Assembly (NCBI GenBank): GCA_022575985.1 | Contig: JAKSXM010000007.1 | Coordinates: forward strand, 54,652,501-54,716,500 | Length of the DNA stretch: 64,000 nucleotides | DNA from: Anagrus nilaparvatae | Taxonomy: Eukaryota > Arthropoda > Insecta > Hymenoptera > Mymaridae | Reading direction: 5' to 3' | Part shown: positions 11,730 to 22,837 of the stretch, one piece after another | Layout: the number at the start of each line of letters is the position of its first letter | Position numbering within the stretch: the stretch's first letter is position 1 | Notes under the pieces: model-generated | The model's input: the letters and a program-made list of their open reading frames with translations, nothing else | Databases searched by the model: none | Told to the model about the DNA's origin: nothing | Made by a program: the position numbers and the translations under genes

Positions 11730-12520
11730 AAAAATTAATTATCAGATTCGAGATATCGAGTAAAAATCATACATTCAAATATAAGTACTTTCATGGAAAC
11801 AAATGAGGTATTACATCCAAATTAAAAAAAAAAAAAAATTAGTTTAAGCTTTTTTGATGAAAAAATTATTGAAAAAAAAATTAGGTCTTAATTCCTTAAT
11901 GGTTGTGAAATATGACCGGTTACAATATTTTCAGATATTCGTACTTTAATGGAATTAAATGAGGTATTACACCCAAAAAAAGAAAAAATATTGCAGTTAT
12001 ATTAATTTATTTGTTTTTTAATTTTGAAAAAAAAAATTTGAAAAAAATCGTTATCAGATCCAAAAAATGACTAAAGTGTTTTTTGTATTTTTTCGTGAAA
12101 AAAATTTGGGGAAAAAAATTTTCAAAAAGTTAAGTATCAGATTCGAGATATCGAGTAAAAATCATACTTTCAAATATAAGTACTTTCATGGAAACAAATG
12201 AGGTATTACATCCAAATTAAAAAAAAAAAAAAATTAGTTTAAGCTTTTTTGATGAAAAAATTATTGAAAAAAAAATTAGGTCTTAATTCCTTAATGGTTG
12301 TGAAATATGACCGGTTACAATATTTTCAGATATTAGTTCTTTAATGGAATTAAATGAGGTATTATACTAAAAAAAAAAAAAAAATGTAGTTTTTTATATT
12401 CTTTTCTTTTTTTAATTTTGAGAAAAAAATTTTGAAAAAATTCGGTATCAGATCCAAAATATTACTATAAACGAACTTTCTAAAACTAGTACTCTCATAG
12501 AAATAAATTAGGTACTACGT
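11730..12520. repeat. 394-bp tandem duplication in the right arm
   Basis: The stretch 11779-11938 (AAATATAAGTACTTTCATGG ... GGTCTTAATTCCTTAATGG ... GACCGGTTACAATATTTTC) recurs almost unchanged at 12173-12332, an offset of 394 bp. Older, more diverged copies of the same units flank it at 11430 and 12600. Near identity points to a recent unequal exchange or replication slip. Confidence 0.85.
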
Positions 12521-12913
12521 CCAAAAAAAAAAAAATTTGGTGTTTTTTGTATTTTTTTGTGACCAAAATTTTGGGAAAAAAATGTTCAAAAAACTAATTA
12601 TCAGATTCAAGATATCGAGTAAAAATTGTACTTTCAAATATAATTACTTTCGTAGAAATAAATGAGGTATTACATCCAAATTAAAAAAAAAAAAGTATAG
12701 TTTGAGACTTTTTGATGAAAAAATTTTTGAAAAAAAATTTAGGTCTTAATTCCATAATGGTTGTGAAATTTCACCGGTTACATACATACACACACATACA
12801 TGCTTTTTTTAAAACCGGTTTTTTAGCTTCCTGAGGTCCCATAACGTGCTTAAATGCCAAAAAATCAAAAATCAAAATTTGACCCATCACAATGGTTCCT
12901 CATTGAGGAACCA

Positions 12914-13429
12914 AAATTCCAATCAAAACGCGCAAAATGGTGTGATGTTAGACCATTTGGGACGTTTGGATAGGAGTATAATGCCGGTTACCCTCGGGCG
13001 CATATGGTCACGAATGGATTTTATACGCCCGCTCCCTAATTTTCTAGTTTATGTGATTATGTTCTTTGTTAAAAATATATATTGAATTTATGTTCAATTA
13101 CGAGAAGAAAATTCCCTTTTATTAATTTTAATTTTTATTGAATTTTAATCATTTAATTTTATTAATTTGCCAAATTGAGAGTATTGAGACGAACCCTTAT
13201 AAGGAAATTTAGATACACTAGTAAAATTTGCCGTAGAACTCAAATTTTTTGTCGGATTTTTATTTGGTCACATGACTTAGGGGAACTCAGCAAAATAGGT
13301 AATAAGTAAAAACTAAAAAGCATAGAAAATTCAAAAACATTAGTTTTACTTTCTTATAACGAAAAGCATCCTCGGGAAATTTTTATATGTTAAACTTGAT
13401 CACTTTTGGGAAGTATTTAGAAAAAAAAT
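12914..13429. other. Stretch without recognised features
   Basis: A/T-rich DNA between the foldback element and the next dispersed repeat. The somewhat G/C-richer bit at 12940-13035 has no clear coding signal. Confidence 0.4.
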
Positions 13430-13810
13430 TTTTTTTTTTAAATTTGCAAGCTTTTTGGGTATGCCCATTTAAAATTTAGGGTTGAAAATTACTAATTTTG
13501 AATTAATTTTGAAAAATGACGCCCTGTGGTCAAAGTGTGACTGAAAATCCAATTTTTTCATCAAATTTTACAACAGAAACCCTTTTTTTTTCAACGTTTT
13601 TTAACGATTTTATAACCAGCATTCAAAAACGATGGATAAGAGGTTAATATTTACCAAAAAACTTAAACTTAAACTGACATTAAATCCTTACATTTATAAA
13701 AAACCTTCAGATTCGGGGAATCATTTAATTTTAGCATGTTTTAACGAAAGAAATTATTTTTTTTATTTCTAAGAACCTGAACATAATTTTGTGCTATTTA
13801 TCCGTGGAAT
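13430..13810 (+). repeat. Dispersed repeat R13, copy 1
   Basis: Aligns directly with 27395-27785. Shared landmarks in order: GGGTATGCCCATT, TTTAGGGTTGAAAA, AACGTTTTTTAA, GTTAATATTTACCAAAAAA, AAAAAACCTTCAGATT, GGGGAATCAT, TTTTGTGCTATTTATCCGT. Divergence looks like 15-20%. Unclassified; no TIR or coding trace found. Confidence 0.8.
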
Positions 13811-14071
13811 TCCCCTATGGTTTTTTGAAAAACCGCTAGAGCGCGCCAACCCCCTCAAAATCATATTTCATGTTTAATCACAGTAAAACTGTTAAAAACT
13901 GTTATACAGTAAGATGCAGATTGCAAATAATGAACTTTTTCCATGATTATTATTATTTTAAAAATTTATCTCAAGAAAAAAATATTAAATATTATAAAAA
14001 ATTTGCCCCCCAGTGGTGGGGAAAATTGTACCCCCTAACCCATTGAAGGGTAAAATACATATTTTACAAAA

Positions 14072-14250
14072 TACGTGGATCATGCGGTATTTTACGGGAT
14101 TTGAGGATTTGTGGATTTGCAAATCCCACTTGGATTTGAAGGGATTTGATGGGATTTGAATGGGATTTGAATGGATTTGAATGGATTTTAATGGTTTTTA
14201 ATTCATTTGAATGCATTTGGAATTTGCAAATCCACTCAAATCCAAGGAAA
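14072..14250. mobile_element. GGATTTGAAT element, copy 1
   Basis: Starts with GATCATGCGGTATTTTACGG and consists of repeated GGATTTGAATG units with internal palindrome GGATTTGCAAATCC at both ends (14115 and 14222). A related copy lies inverted at 22838-22950. Each copy can fold on itself. Small non-coding element of unknown superfamily. Confidence 0.6.
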
Positions 14251-14339
14251 AACCTTAAAATTGTAATTACGCATTATATTATAGTAAGCGTCCAACGCAA
14301 TATGTTTTTTACACTCCATAAATGAAGATTACATTCTTT

Positions 14340-15190
14340 GTATGTGTTTTATGTTTTTGATCATGAGTCCGGGCATTGCAAAGCCCCAAAGTTGTGTTGT
14401 CCGACCATAATAGTCAAAAAACTGACCATGCTAGGGCTTTTGTGCGATAATTAATCTGAGCATGAATATAAAATAACAGTTCAAAATACTATTGTTGATA
14501 TTTTTTGGTAGCTGATTACGAAAATTAGAGTTACAAAATCCTCAGGTTATGTTGAATGCCCATAATGGGCAGAAGCTGCCCATTTTAGGGCCTTTTTGCG
14601 AAAATCTAAGTAAAATCTTTAAATAACCTTCTAATAACCTTTCTAAATACTGTCTTGTATACTTTTTGACTGCTGATTACGAAAATCAGGGTCCCGTAAT
14701 CCTAAGGTTGAATTGTATGCCCATAATAGGCAAAAGCTGCCTATTTTAGAACTTTCATGATAAACTAATTATAAAAAAATTTGAATAAACGCTCAAAGTA
14801 CGGTCTTACATGTTTTTTGGGTCGCTAATTTCGAAAATCGGCGTACTGAAATCCTATCGCTGTGTAATATGCTCATAATGGGCAAAAGTTCCCCCTTTTT
14901 AGGGCTTTTGCGCGATAGTCTAAGTGTAAACTTTGAATAATCGTTCAAAACGGTTCAAATTACCAACATATGTTTTTTGGGTTGCTTATGTGGGTGTCGA
15001 AGTCCTAAGTTTGTTATCTGCTCATACTGGGATAAAACCTACCCATGTTAGGGCTAGGACTTATTCGCGACAATCTAAATACAAACCTTAAATGACTCTT
15101 AAAACTTACATTATATATGTGTTTTGGGTTGCTGATTACAAAAATCAGGATCTTAAAATTCTACAGTACTGTTATCTGCCTTAACCAGGG
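14340..15190 (+). repeat. ~155-bp tandem array, five to six copies
   Basis: Units recur at about 14390, 14545, 14700, 14855, 15005 and 15165. Each has TTTTTTGGGTCGCTGATT, ACGAAAATCAGGGT, a short inverted repeat GCCCATAATGGGC, then GCCCATTTTAGGGCTTTTGC. Copies are 20-30% diverged. Shares the GACCCAAAAAAC core (here as its complement) with other arrays in the window. Confidence 0.85.
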
Positions 15191-15350
15191 GGCTAATCAC
15201 GGGATTCAGGGATTCGGAATCCCTTGTGAATCCTGAATCCGGATTCAAAATTTTTTTTCTCGGGAAAACGCTTGGAATGACTTAAAATGAACAGAAAAAC
15301 ATGTTTAGAGGTCTGAATCCCTCTGAATCCCTCTGAATCCTTCCCCGTCT
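15190..15350. repeat. Short palindrome-rich GGATTC stretch
   Basis: Clustered copies of GGATTC/GAATCC (GGGATTCAGGGATTCGGAAT and, at 15318-15345, three CTGAATCCCT units). Could fold locally. Function and origin not recognised. Confidence 0.6.
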
Positions 15351-15429
15351 TTTTTTTTTAGTAAATCGGATAACTTTTTGAAGTATCCACTTTTTTAATT
15401 AATATTTTATTCTAAAAGTTCGAACGTAT

Positions 15430-15735
15430 ACTTTTTTTTGGTCACTAAGTTCAAATATGAAATCAGATTTTCGATATTGACAGTTGACAGCTGTCAATTA
15501 GCTGTCAAATCACTTAACTTTGTTATGAAACTTAAATTTATCCTCAGTGGTTATGTTTTTTGGGTCGGTTATTTCAAATTTGATGACAGATTTTCGGCAT
15601 TGATAGCTAATTGACAGCTGTCAATTAGCTGTCAAATCACTTTAATTTGTTACAAAACCTTAAATTTATCATCATTATTTATGTTTTTTGGGTCACTGAT
15701 TTCAAATTTGGACTCAGATTTGAAAATTCAAGCCG
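15430..15735 (+). repeat. ~115-bp tandem array, inverted partner of 22020-22385
   Basis: About two and a half units containing GACAGCTGTCAATTAGCTGT (itself palindromic around CAGCTG), AAATCACTT, TAAATTTATCCTCA and TATGTTTTTTGGGTC. The same units lie in the opposite orientation at 22020-22385, so the two arrays can pair over 6.3 kb. Confidence 0.85.
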
Positions 15736-16419
15736 TTACTCAAAACTATATTAAGTAAATTAAAAATAAAATTGTTTAAAACCTCATGAAATTTCTGAAA
15801 ATGATTAAAACTCCCTATTCAAGGGAGTTTTGCAATATTTTGAATGTAAAGCAATAATCCATTAGTAAAAGCCATTGTTTAAAAATGATATATGAATAAA
15901 TATTGGGATTCTTTTATTAATGACCGGCATTGTGAGACAAGGCTAATTTTAAGGGGTGAAAACTACCCTCAAAATAAAAAACGATGAACCAACATATCTG
16001 GTCAAGTTTATTATTATTATTCTTTTGTACTATTATTTTAATTAAGCATTTTTATACTTAATTATATTTGTTCCGATATATTATTTATTAATCCTCCTAG
16101 GGAATAAAATGGGTAAAACTGCCCCTACTCGGCCCCTACATAAAAAAAAAATTTTTAACGTTACAAATTTTGTTTTTTTAATTTTTCATATTACGAGCAA
16201 ACAATTAATAGCGTTTCTTCTTTAGTAAATTTTTTTCTTAAATTTCTATAGTATAAAAAATTACTTCACTCCCTCCACCCTAAAATGTTAAAAACTTCCT
16301 CTTAATTTAAAAAAAATTAAATAAAACTTCGATAAAACTAAAATATTAAAATTTATAGCGTGAGTAATTCAAAAGCCCTATTTCTTAAATTGTTAAAATT
16401 AAAACCTACACATGACCTA
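15736..16419. other. A/T-rich spacer
   Basis: No gene, TIR or tandem repeat seen between the 115-bp array and the 56-bp satellite. Confidence 0.4.
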
Positions 16420-17790
16420 AGAAGGTCGTATAAAAAACTCGAAAAAAAACTATACGTCAAGCCTTAATTTTACATAACACAAGGAAGAAGAATAAAAGAA
16501 CTACACCACAAGCCTTACACCATCAAAACCTAATAAAGTGGTCAATAATAAGAACAAGGACACGTCAAGCTTTAAATCCACATAACTTAAGGAAGTGGTC
16601 TATAATAAAAATGAAACGTCAGGCTTTAAACTCAAAAAACTTAAGAGGACGGTCTTAAATAAAAAACCTTGAAAAAAACGGATTGTCAAGCCTTATACAC
16701 CCACATAACCTAAGGAGCAGTCTATAGTTAAAAAAATGACATATAGCCTTACTTCCACCTAACCTAAGGAAGTGGTCTACAATAAAAAAAACTAACGACA
16801 CGTCAAGCCTTACAGTAGCGTAACCTAAGGAAGTAGGCTATAATAAAAAACGACACCTCAAGCCTTACAGTAACGTAACCTAAGGAAGTAGGCTATAATA
16901 AAAAAACAACACGTCAAGCCTTACAGTAGCGTAACCTAAGGAAGTAGGCTATAATAAAATAACAACACGTCAAGCCTTACAGTAGCGTAACCTAAGGAAG
17001 TAGGCTATAATAAAATAACGACACGTCAAGCCTTACAGTAGCGTAACCTAAGGAAGTAGGCTATAATAAAATAACGACACGTCAAGCCTTACAGTAGCGT
17101 AACCTAAGGAAGTAAGCTATAATAAAATATCGACACGTCAAGCCTTACACTAGCGTAACCTAAGGAAGAAGGCTATAATAAAAAAACGACACGTCAAGCC
17201 TTACACTAGTATAACCTAAGCAAGTAGGCTATAATAAAAAAAACGACACGTCAAGCCTTACAGTAGCGTAATCTAAGGAAGTAGGCAATAATAAAAAAAC
17301 AACACGTCAAGCCTTACAGTAGCGTAACCTAAGGAAGTAAGCTAGAATAAAATAACGACAAGTCAAGCCTTACACTAGCGTAACCTAAGGAAGTAGGCTA
17401 TAATAAAAAAAACGACACGTCAAGCCTTACAGTAGCGTAACCTAAGGAAGTAGGCTATAATAAAATAACGACACGTCAAGCCTTACAGTAGCGTAACCTA
17501 AGGAAGTAGGCTATAATAAAATAACAACACGTCAAACCTTACAGTAGCGTAACCTAAGGAAGTAGGCTATAATAAAATAACGACACGTCAAGCCTTACAG
17601 TAGCGTAACCTAAGGAAGTAGGCTATAATAAAATAACAACACGTCAAGCCTTACAGTAGCGTAACCTAAGGAAGTAGGCTATAATAAAATAACGACACGT
17701 CAAGCCTTACAGTAGCGTAACCTAAGGAAGTAGGCTGTAATAAAAACGACACGTCAATCCTTACAGTAGCGTAACCTAAGGAAAAGGCAA
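16420..17790 (+). repeat. 56-bp satellite array
   Basis: About 23 units. From about 16795 the period is a regular 56 bp: CGTCAAGCCTTACAGTAGCG, TAACCTAAGGAAGTAGGCTA, TAATAAAATAACGACA. The first five units (16436-16790) are much more diverged, the middle ones nearly identical, the usual gradient of an array homogenised from its centre. There are no unique spacers, so it is not a CRISPR array. A second block continues within the inverted arms at 18050-18402 and 19645-19870. Confidence 0.95.
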
Positions 17791-17792
17791 AT

Positions 17793-18402
17793 AAAATATC
17801 TTCAAGGGTTTTTTAGACCACTAAATTCAATAATGATGCCAGAAATGCTATTTGATACCTTTCCGGGGGTGATTTTTGCCTTTTTTCACCCCTTTTACCC
17901 AAGGGATCAGCAACGCTATGCAAAATTTAATACTACGCCTCAATAAATAAAAATTATATATTTTATTAATAATAAATTCGACCTCAAATTTCGAAATTCA
18001 AAATAGCGCAATAATTTACCAAAACCTAACGAACTAGTCTATCTCTATAGGAAAAAAACTACACGTCAAGCATTACACTAGCGTAACTTAAAGTAGCCTA
18101 TAATAAAAAAACCACACGTCAAGCCTTACAGTAACGTAACCTAAGGAAGTAGGCTATAATAAAATAACGACACGTCAAGCCTTACAGTAGCGTAACCTAA
18201 GGAAGTAGGCTATAATAAAATAACGACACGTCAAGCCTTACAGTAGCGTAACCTAAGGAAGTAGGCTGTAATAAAAACGACACGTCAATCCTTACAGTAG
18301 CGTAACCTAAGGAAAAGGCTATAATAAAAAACGACACGACAAGTCGTACACTAACATAACCTAAGGAAAAAGACTATAATAAAAAAGCGACAAGTCACGC
18401 CT
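17793..18402. repeat. Left arm of a large palindrome
   Basis: Inverted copy of 19645-20168 at very high identity. Contains AATATCTTCAAGGGTTTTTT, a block with GGGTGATTTTTGCC and CACCCCTTTTACCC, AATTCGACCTCAAATTTCG, then more 56-bp satellite units. The tail of its satellite block matches the end of the main array (17641-17785), so it includes a copied piece of that array. Spacer to the other arm is about 1.24 kb. Confidence 0.9.
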
Positions 18403-18439
18403 TATATCAACACAACGTAAAATTTGGAGACAAAACTTA

Positions 18440-18650
18440 TCAAATAATTAAGTATCAGGTCAGTTTTTTTCAAGTTTTTTTTTGGAGACAAAAACTTTAA
18501 TAAAAAATTTTTCAAATCATTAATTATCAGATCCAATAAATCTATTAAAACCGAGTTTTTTAAAATTATTACTTTCATTGAAAAGTATTAGGTATTACGT
18601 CCAAAAATAATAAAAATTTAGGTATTTTTTATAATTTTTGAAAGCATTAA
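18440..18650 (+). repeat. Fragment related to the foldback element arms
   Basis: ATTAATTATCAGATCCAA, then TACTTTCATTGAAAAGTATT and GGTATTACGTCCAAAAA resemble the repeat units in the right arm of the 8.45-12.9 kb element. Degraded; sits in the palindrome spacer. Confidence 0.6.
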
Positions 18651-18714
18651 ATTGAGACAAAAATTTCGCACACACATACACAAGAGTTACACCAACATAA
18701 CCTCATGCAATGGT

Positions 18715-18840
18715 ATAGTCAGGGTGGCCACGGAACTGAAGTTTTTAAAATTTCCTGACTTTCCAGACTATTTTTTAAAATTTTCCAGTACTTTTTTAGT
18801 GTTTCAACCAAATTCCCTGAATTTCCAGAGTTTCCTATGA
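18715..18840 (+). repeat. Possible TE end with GTCAGGGTGGCCACG
   Basis: GTCAGGGTGGCCACGGAACT is followed by TTTCCTGACTTTCCAGACTA and repeated TTTCCAG/TTCCCTGA motifs. Similar starts are common in animal interspersed repeats, but no matching opposite end was found. Confidence 0.35.
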
Positions 18841-19101
18841 ACAAATTTTAGTAAATTTTAATTTCCGACATTTTCTTTTTCAAAATTTAATATTAAATTT
18901 AAATACCCAACTAAATCTGCACTTTAGTTATTAAATTTACTATATTTTCTGTATTATATATTTTTATTATTAAATTGATTTAAAAAGGAAGGGATAAAAG
19001 TATTTAAAAAAAAAAAAATAAAATGATCATTTTTTAATATTATATGTCTAAACATCATTTTCTATCTGCTGGCTAGTGTTTAAAATAGTATATTATGGTC
19101 C

Positions 19102-19198
19102 TAGGCCAAAAAAATAAAGAATAGCCCAAATCGCACGTAAATTACCTTCCGAGGCGATGGTAAACTGCGATTTGGGTCGTTCTTTGTTTATGGCCGAG
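19102..19198. repeat. ~97-bp imperfect hairpin
   Basis: AGGCCAAAAAAATAAAGAAT...CCCAAATCGCA (19102-19134) pairs with TGCGATTTGGG...TTCTTTGTTTATGGCC (19166-19196), leaving a loop of about 30 bp. Could be a tiny MITE or precursor-like hairpin; nothing shows it is expressed. Confidence 0.7.
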
Positions 19199-19644
19199 GA
19201 TTGTACAAAATTTTTTTGCGACTGTGGCGAGAAAAGACGTCTTTGGGAAATACGTACTTTCGGGCCGCAGTACAAAAAAAAATCTTAAAGCATGTTAAAA
19301 AATTAGAAAACTGAAAAGTCAATATTGGGAAATGGGAAACTTTAAGTGCTCGTCGGTGGTACAGGCAGAATCCTTGAAGAGAGGGGGTTTTTATGTCCAA
19401 AATATTCAAATGTGTGGAGAACAAAAAAATCTCGAAAACAAAAAATTAAAACACGCTCTACTGAACAAGAATACGACATTCGTTTTTACCTAAATTGTTC
19501 TTATTCCCCACAATAGAAGATGCATGCGTAGCAATTACCTAAAGATATTTAATGTGGACAACTGGTGCATTTTAAGTAAAAACAAACATCATATTCGTAT
19601 TTAGTGACCCAAAAAATATAAGTAACCGATCTCGATGTAATTAG

Positions 19645-20168
19645 TAGGCTTGACTTGTCGCTTTTTTATTATAGTCTTTTTCCTTAGGTTATATTAGTGT
19701 AAAACTTGTCGTGTCGTTTTTTATTATAGCCTTTTCCTTAGGTTACATTACTGTAAGCCTTGACGTGTCGTTTTTTATTATAGCCTACTTCCTTAGGTTA
19801 CGCTACTGTAAGGCTTGACGTGTCGTTATTTTAAGGGCTTGACGTGTGGTTTTTTTATTATAGGCTACTTTAAGTTACGCTAGTGAAATGCTTGACGTGT
19901 AGTTTTTTTCCTATAGAGATAGACTAGTTCGTTAGGTTTTGGTAAATTATTGCGCTATTTTGAATTTCGAAATTTGAGGTCGAATTTATTATTAATAAAA
20001 TATATAATTTTTATTTATTGAGGCGTAGTATTAAATTTTGCATAGCGTTGCTGATCCCTTGGGTAAAAGGGGTGAAAAAAGGCAAAAATCACCCCCGGAA
20101 AGGTATCAAATAGCATTTCTGGCATCATTATTGAATTTAGTGGTCCAAAAAACCCTTGAAGATATTTT
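19645..20168. repeat. Right arm of the large palindrome
   Basis: Reverse complement of 17793-18402, shorter by about 85 bp because it lost part of the satellite block (junction near 19832, TTATTTTAAGGGCTTGACG). The non-satellite part matches nearly base for base. Confidence 0.9.
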
Positions 20169-20315
20169 AAATTTGGAAAGAACAGTGCATTTAATGAAAT
20201 ATATTATTTAGGGTAAAAGGGGTTAAAAAAGGCCAAAATCACCCCCGAAAAGGCATCGAATAGCATTTCTGACATCATATTTGAATTCTAAGACCCAAAA
20301 AGCCTATTGCATTCC
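20050..20315. repeat. Two ~155-bp direct units
   Basis: GGGTAAAAGGGGTGAAAAAA, AAAATCACCCCCG, ATAGCATTTCTGGCATCAT and GGTCCAAAAAACCC (20061-20157) recur at 20212-20303 ending in AGACCCAAAAAGCC. Same core motif as the other arrays. The first unit is part of the palindrome arm. Confidence 0.8.
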
Positions 20316-21233
20316 TCAGAATTAAAAAATAATAATTTATTCAGTTTAATTGTTTTTTAAAAATTATTTTTAAATTATATATATTTAATATAAATATAAT
20401 TCTGAATATTTTAATTTGTTCGAGAATTCATCTAAATAATTTTTAAAAAATACGATTTTATGTTTCTTTTTTTGAAAAAAAAAAAAAAAAAAAATTATTT
20501 TTATAAATTTTTTCATTATATTTATTTAATAATTATTTTAAAAAAATTATCTACTTTTAATAAATAATTATTAGTTTTTTTAAAAATATTATTAAAAAAC
20601 TCTGAGAACCACTGTCCGCGCCCCTCTTCTCAGCCGGGAAAAAGTGCGTAGAAGTGTAGAGAAGTGTCTGTTACGTGCGGCCCGTGACTTCACAGAAGTG
20701 TCACAGAAGTTTCGAAAAAGTGGGATGCCACTCTTGAGTAAATAACCCTACCACGAGTTTTGGTTAACTTGTGAGGCTTTGGCTTTTCATTGAAAATTAC
20801 CAAAATATTTTACAAATTATATTAAAGTACCAGGAAGGACCGAGCTCCGCTCGGGTTATATCTACGTTTGGTTTAAGTCACATTTATTTGCATAGAATAA
20901 GTTTTTAATATAACATAATGTAGCCCAGGCTAGCGTGTACCTCCAATCTTTTTTCTGGAAAGACTAACTATCTCAAAATAAAATTAAAAAACAAATTTTG
21001 ATTCACAAATTTTTTTATAAAAACCTATATTTTAATAATAATTATACTTTTTATTATAATTGCAAAAAGTTGACCGATTTTTAAAAATCAAGTTTTGTTT
21101 TCCTCAACATCAAAAATTTTTCGATAATAGCATTGTTTCAACAATAGCATTTTTTTTATAATTTTTAATTAATTAATTTCGTTTATTTATTTACTTACAT
21201 TTTTTATTCTATTATGTAAATTATATAAAAACA

Positions 21234-21235
<2 letters not shown>

Positions 21236-21264
<29 letters not shown>
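21236..21264. repeat. Poly(A) tract of nearly 30 bp
   Basis: Uninterrupted A run. No retroposon body is visible upstream, so it may simply be slippage. A shorter A run lies at 20475-20494. Confidence 0.8.
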
Positions 21265-21266
<2 letters not shown>

Positions 21267-21335
21267 AAGCAATAAAAAAAGGTCTTTTCAAGTCAGATAA
21301 TAAAAAAAAAAAGGAACAGATGTTTCATACATATA

Positions 21336-21501
21336 GGGATCGTTCAATAATTGCGTAACGCTGAACTGGGGGGGAGCGTTAGACCGAAAACGTTATTGCT
21401 CATTATGTAAAAATAGGCAAAATGCTATTTTAGCGTTATTTAAGGGGACTTTGTAACTCAAAATCCAAAAAATAAGCGTTACGTAATTATTGAACGATCC
21501 C
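21336..21501. mobile_element. 166-bp MITE with 27-bp TIR
   Basis: Ends GGGATCGTTCAATAATTGCG and its complement CGTAATTATTGAACGATCCC, paired over 27 bp with one mismatch. Flanks are ATACATATA and ATACATCGA, a possible decayed 9-bp duplication as in Mutator-like elements. Non-coding. Confidence 0.8.
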
Positions 21502-21744
21502 ATACATCGAAAATTAACGAAAACACCGACAACCCCTATGTATAAGCATACGAGATGGCTGATTTAGGAAAACTCGTAGAAAACGAATTTTCACGAAATT
21601 GTGACCTATACCGATGAATTCCTTGTTATGAAAAACTCGGAAAAGCTTGATCTGAAAAAAATCGCTCCGTTGGTTTTTTAGATAGCCGAAGCATACAACG
21701 CGTTTAAATATATAGGATTACCAAAATATCCAAATTGAAAATTA

Positions 21745-21900
21745 CCAAAATATTTTATAACATTGAGCCCTGCGTTTCTAGGCCCAGAAGGCCCATTGGA
21801 AGGAACGGAAGGCATTCGGCATGTTTTTTCAACATAACAAACTCATCCATAACCATTTGGTGTAATTTGGTGTTCCAAATGTATTGAACTCCCCTTGTAC
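21745..21900 (+). repeat. Dispersed repeat R21 (AGAAGGCCCATTGG)
   Basis: ACATTGAGCCCTGCGTTTCT, AGAAGGCCCATTGG, CATGTTTTTTCAACATAA, TCCATAAC and TTCCAAATGTATT are shared with 30250-30390, and more distantly with 36895-37045 and 6440-6510. Unclassified old repeat. Confidence 0.75.
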
Positions 21901-22019
21901 TCCTCAAGTGTTCAAGAATGGTCGTTTTGTCAATAATAGGTTAATTAAACATAAAATATAAAGTTAAAAGATTAAATTGAGCATTTCAACAACTAGTAGT
22001 AATATGACAGCTAATTGTC

Positions 22020-22385
22020 AGTACCGTAAATCTGAGTCCAAATTTGAAATCAGTGACCCTAAAAACATAAATAATGTTGATAAATTTAAGGTTTTGTAAC
22101 ATATTAAAGTGATTTGACAGCTAATCGACAGCTGTCAGCTGTCAATTCCGAAAATCATACTCAAACTTTGAAATAATCGACCCAAAAAACATAACAAATG
22201 AGGATAAATTTAATATTTTTTACAAATTAAAGTGATTTGACAGCTAATTGACAGCTGTCAATTAGCTATCAATGCCGAAAATCTGTCATCAAATTTGAAA
22301 TAAGCGACCCAAAAAACATAACCAATGAGGATAAATTTAAGTTTCATAACAAAGTTAAGTGATTTGACAGCTAATTGACAATTCT
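22020..22385 (-). repeat. ~115-bp tandem array, inverted partner of 15430-15735
   Basis: Three units on the opposite strand to the first array: AAATTTGAAATAAGCGACCC, AAAAAACATAACCAATGAGG, GTGATTTGACAGCTAATTG. Ends abruptly at 22385 in a somewhat G/C-richer segment (22390-22690) with no recognised content; its right part holds TTTTTTTCAGTGTATGTATG, resembling the end of the 41.5-kb MITE. Confidence 0.85.
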
Positions 22386-22837
22386 AGTTCGACATTTTGC
22401 GCAACTTTGATTACGTATCTTTGTCCGCGTCCGTGTTCAAGCCGGACGATTCCTCTCCTTTCAAAAAGACGAGAACTCTAACTTATAATACTGACGAAAA
22501 GTCTACATTTTCTAGACGTGACATGGCAAATGATTCAAGAGCGCGCGACCTTATAGAGAACCCGGAGGCTCCATCGGTAAATTTTTTTCAGTGTATGTAT
22601 GTGAGACCCAGATCGTTACTGAGAACGAGGCGATGCGAGGTTTGGGTAAGATTGATCGAGCGCGAGAACAAGAGAAATTACTGCTTGTAATCATACGCCT
22701 TTTTAAATTAAATTATTTAATAAGAACATTGAGTACAAGTGTAAGAACTTTTACATAAACGCCTATAAAACGGATTTTAAATCAGATTTGAAAGTATTTT
22801 TAGAAGTATGAAAGAATTTTAATGTTTTTTATAGTTT

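Larger units (their letters stand above)
8452..12913. mobile_element. Foldback element with long inverted arms
   Basis: Left arm about 8722-9540 and right arm about 11280-12913 are inverted relatives. The outer ends are GGTTCCTC...GAGGAACC palindromes (8462-8469 plus 8729-8737 on the left, split by the hAT MITE; 12893-12912 on the right), followed by CATTGTGATAGGTCAAATTT and its complement. The arms end inwardly at another matched pair, GAGGAACCTTAGTGCCAGCT (9501-9520) and its complement near 11300-11320. The right arm is longer because it holds tandem copies of a unit with GAGGTATTACATCCAAATT. No coding sequence is seen; the open frames at 8680-8907 and 12846-13085 are chance frames in the arm ends. 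Confidence 0.8.

Noticed and set aside
16420..17790. Regular repeats resembling a CRISPR array
   Set aside because: The whole 56-bp unit is repeated with no unique spacers, and the context is eukaryotic; it is a satellite.
20836..20862. GACCGAGCTCCGCTCGGGTT as another Helentron end
   Set aside because: It is palindromic and vaguely like AGCTTCGCTCT, but there is no CTAG or partner end nearby.
22397..22690. 97-codon open frame in a G/C-richer patch
   Set aside because: No family motif or composition beyond that of the patch, and its end overlaps a MITE-like terminus; not supported as a gene.
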